The notes below the pieces were generated by a model, which was not told the DNA's origin, did no database searches, and was given only the letters and a program-made list of their open reading frames with translations. A stretch of DNA of 64,000 bases. Source: Paludibacteraceae bacterium. GTDB lineage: Bacteria > Bacteroidota > Bacteroidia > Bacteroidales > Paludibacteraceae. A program made the position numbers and the translations under genes. Shown here piece by piece: positions 62,320 through 64,000 of the stretch. Every line of letters starts with the position of its first letter. Position 1 is the first letter of the stretch. Location: the NCBI GenBank assembly GCA_017450435.1, contig JAFSTO010000056.1, positions 1 to 64,000 on the forward strand, written 5' to 3'.

Positions 62320-64000
62320 TCACTTCAAGTCCGGGTATTTGATCCGGTGGTGGTTCATTGAGATAAGCTTACGGGTGAAGACGGCTTTAATCTTGCTGAT
62401 GTCTCTGAAGGTAAGCGGAGCCTGATCAAACTGATGTTCTGACAGCTGCCGGTCAATCATGTCATTCACCATTTCTGCTATTGACTCTTCTGTCAGGTCG
62501 GTTAGCGAGCGACTGCGAGCCTCAACTGCGTCTGCCATCATCAAGATGGCAGTCTCTTTCGTTGACGGAGTCGGACCGGGGTAGGTGAACAACGCCTCAT
62601 CAGGAGTCTCACCCGGATGCTCGTTGCACCAGGTGTTGTAAAAGAAACGGACTTTGCTCGTACCGTGGTGGGTAAGAATGAAGTCAATAATCACTTCCGG
62701 CAAATGGTTCTTCTTTGCCAGCTCTACACCGTCTTCTATGTGCCGAATCACCGTTTGCGCTGCGGTTGTGGAGGGCATTCTCAATAGAGGATTGTCGCCG
62801 AGCGTCTGATTTTCGGTGAAGAACTGCGGTGCCTCAATCTTTCCTATGTCGTGGTAGAGTGCTCCTGTTCTGACAAGCAGGGCGTTGGCCTGAACCTCTT
62901 TGGCGGCTTCCATCGCAAGGTTACTTACCTGCAGGCAGTGCTGGAACGTGCCAGGGGCTTTCTCGGCGAACGTGAGCATGAAGTCGCTATTAACGTTGGT
63001 CAGTTCCACCAGAGTAATACTGCTTACAAGACCGAACACACGCTCGAAGAGATAAATAAGACCGTATGCGAACACTACTAACAAGGCGTTGGTCAGGAAA
63101 TACACGTAGGTGTGCCAGTGAAGAGTGTCGGGGTTACCCTTCTCTGTAAGAATAACTGCTGTGTAGCATACGCAGTAGGTGAGAAAAATCCACAATGCTG
63201 TTTGCACCAATTGTGAGCGTTGCGCCATATCCCGAAGACTGGATACCGCCACCATTCCGACTGCCATTTGTAAGATTAAAAACTCGTAAGGCACAGGTGC
63301 AAGCATTGCACATACAAAAATAGTGACTAAGTGCATATACAGGGCGGTACGGGAGTCGTAGAAGACGCGGGTGATGACCGGAACCCACGCAAACGGGACA
63401 ATATATATGCTTAGAAGTGTGAAGCGTTCAACCAAGCAGGCTAATGAGACAATAGAAGTGATTAGAATAGTGAAGAACAGCCACGAACGGGTGTCTTCAA
63501 ACAGCTTCGGGCGGAATACACGCAGGTAGAAAATCATCAGCATCACAAACACAAGGATGAGAAGAACCAGTCCGGTCATCGACCACATCACCTGACCTTT
63601 GTTCAGTCCGCGTTCTTCTTCTGTCTGCCGGAGAGAGGTCAGAATCTGCCACGTCTCGTCGGTCACAATTTCGCCCTTGTCGATAATCTTCTCTCCTTCC
63701 TGTACAACACCGGAGTATATGGGTATTGCAGCTAATTCCGCTTGCAGCTGTCGGTTAGTGAGAGCCGTATCGAGGGAAATATTGGGTAGTAACATACGAT
63801 TAAGGCTCAGTCTGTTCAGCAGCGACATTTCTCCTTCCGGAGACTTCGAGAGCAGTTCATCGTACGCCGATTTGGGGGTGTAGAAACCGGATATGTCGTA
63901 CTCGCTTGCTACACGACGCTCGTCAATAAGCCTGAGACGCGTGTAGCCTTCTTGTTGCAGATAAGTGCGGTCGTCCACTGACATCACGCCGTGGCTGTAT
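62320..64000 (-). CDS. pgpH: PgpH-type HD-domain c-di-AMP phosphodiesterase (5'-truncated)
   Basis: About 559 residues are visible and the frame is open to the window edge. The part seen contains the end of the extracytoplasmic 7TMR-HDED region (NRQLQAELAAIPIYSGVVQE), seven membrane helices (~135-335) and a cytosolic HD domain with FQHCLQVSNLAMEAA, LYHDIGKIEAPQFF, LTHHGTSKVRFF and ADAVEARSRSL. PgpH proteins hydrolyse c-di-AMP to pApA. With cdaA at 32616-33365 the window encodes both making and breaking of this messenger. The GTG at 63987 and ATG at 63984 are probably internal. It is convergent with the second polysaccharide locus. Confidence 0.92.
   Translation of the reverse strand, partial: YSHGVMSVDDRTYLQQEGYTRLRLIDERRVASEYDISGFYTPKSAYDELLSKSPEGEMSLLNRLSLNRMLLPNISLDTALTNRQLQAELAAIPIYSGVVQEGEKIIDKGEIVTDETWQILTSLRQTEEERGLNKGQVMWSMTGLVLLILVFVMLMIFYLRVFRPKLFEDTRSWLFFTILITSIVSLACLVERFTLLSIYIVPFAWVPVITRVFYDSRTALYMHLVTIFVCAMLAPVPYEFLILQMAVGMVAVSSLRDMAQRSQLVQTALWIFLTYCVCYTAVILTEKGNPDTLHWHTYVYFLTNALLVVFAYGLIYLFERVFGLVSSITLVELTNVNSDFMLTFAEKAPGTFQHCLQVSNLAMEAAKEVQANALLVRTGALYHDIGKIEAPQFFTENQTLGDNPLLRMPSTTAAQTVIRHIEDGVELAKKNHLPEVIIDFILTHHGTSKVRFFYNTWCNEHPGETPDEALFTYPGPTPSTKETAILMMADAVEARSRSLTDLTEESIAEMVNDMIDRQLSEHQFDQAPLTFRDISKIKAVFTRKLISMNHHRIKYPDLK

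Noticed and set aside
1-64000. CRISPR array or insertion sequence in the window
   Set aside because: No regularly spaced short repeats and no transposase-like protein were seen; the repeats found are palindromes, terminators and the tRNA block.

Overview
The window is a chromosomal segment of a Bacteroidales bacterium (family not resolved; a gut-type saccharolytic lineage is likely). Signs are two SusC/SusD loci, Bacteroidota -7 boxes (TAnnTTTG, usually 20 bp downstream of a TTG/TTTG at -33) in front of many genes, a canonical type IX secretion (T9SS) tail, a GldJ/GldK-type lipoprotein, a sirtuin without its zinc cysteines, and the kdtA-hisS-DUF1599-DoxX-tpiA and folP-cdaA-metG clusters.

Layout. 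1-754: 3' end of a secreted-protein gene. 1045-15190: a complete fructan (levan/inulin) utilization locus: membrane-spanning AraC-type regulator, SusC, SusD, binding lipoprotein, surface GH32, an unknown secreted protein, exo-acting GH32, MFS sugar permease and PfkB fructokinase. 15389-20601 (minus): housekeeping operon kdtA, hisS, DUF1599, DoxX-like, tpiA. 20716-26064: tsaD with an exosortase-family gene, an AddB-like nuclease gene and a sirtuin. 26100-30361: a 3.8-kb three-gene island (DNA-binding-like protein, transmembrane Ser/Thr kinase, DUF4143 ATPase) between 216-bp direct repeats that each carry a tRNA(CAU) gene and its terminator. 30511-34152 (minus): folP, cdaA, metG. 34335-37798: GldJ-like lipoprotein, gcvH and an NahK-like sugar kinase. 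38150-62268: a second, larger polysaccharide locus with SusC/SusD, a FAS1-like lipoprotein, GH105, a second kinase-less regulator, three secreted proteins built from an unrecognised ~200-residue domain, two PL8-family lyases and a DUF5107-TPR protein. 62320-64000: 5'-truncated PgpH-type c-di-AMP phosphodiesterase.

How the parts work together. In locus 1 the surface GH32 and lipoproteins would capture and cut fructan, SusCD imports oligosaccharides, the second GH32 releases fructose, and the permease and kinase bring it into glycolysis. In locus 2 PL8 lyases plus GH105 point to a uronic-acid polysaccharide. No sulfatase or GH88 is present, so an unsulfated glucuronate-containing glycan is more likely than a glycosaminoglycan.

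Most notable observations. (i) Both locus regulators look like hybrid two-component sensors that have lost kinase and receiver domains; the second keeps a relic HisKA motif whose histidine is a lysine. (ii) Both promoters of locus 2 lack a -33 element and carry paired TGC(C/A)AAT-type sites 21 bp apart, with the downstream site starting exactly 36 bp before the -7 box, so they look like one regulon. (iii) A tandem secreted domain of unknown function occurs in six copies. (iv) Several secreted proteins share a short C-terminal tail that may be a sorting signal.
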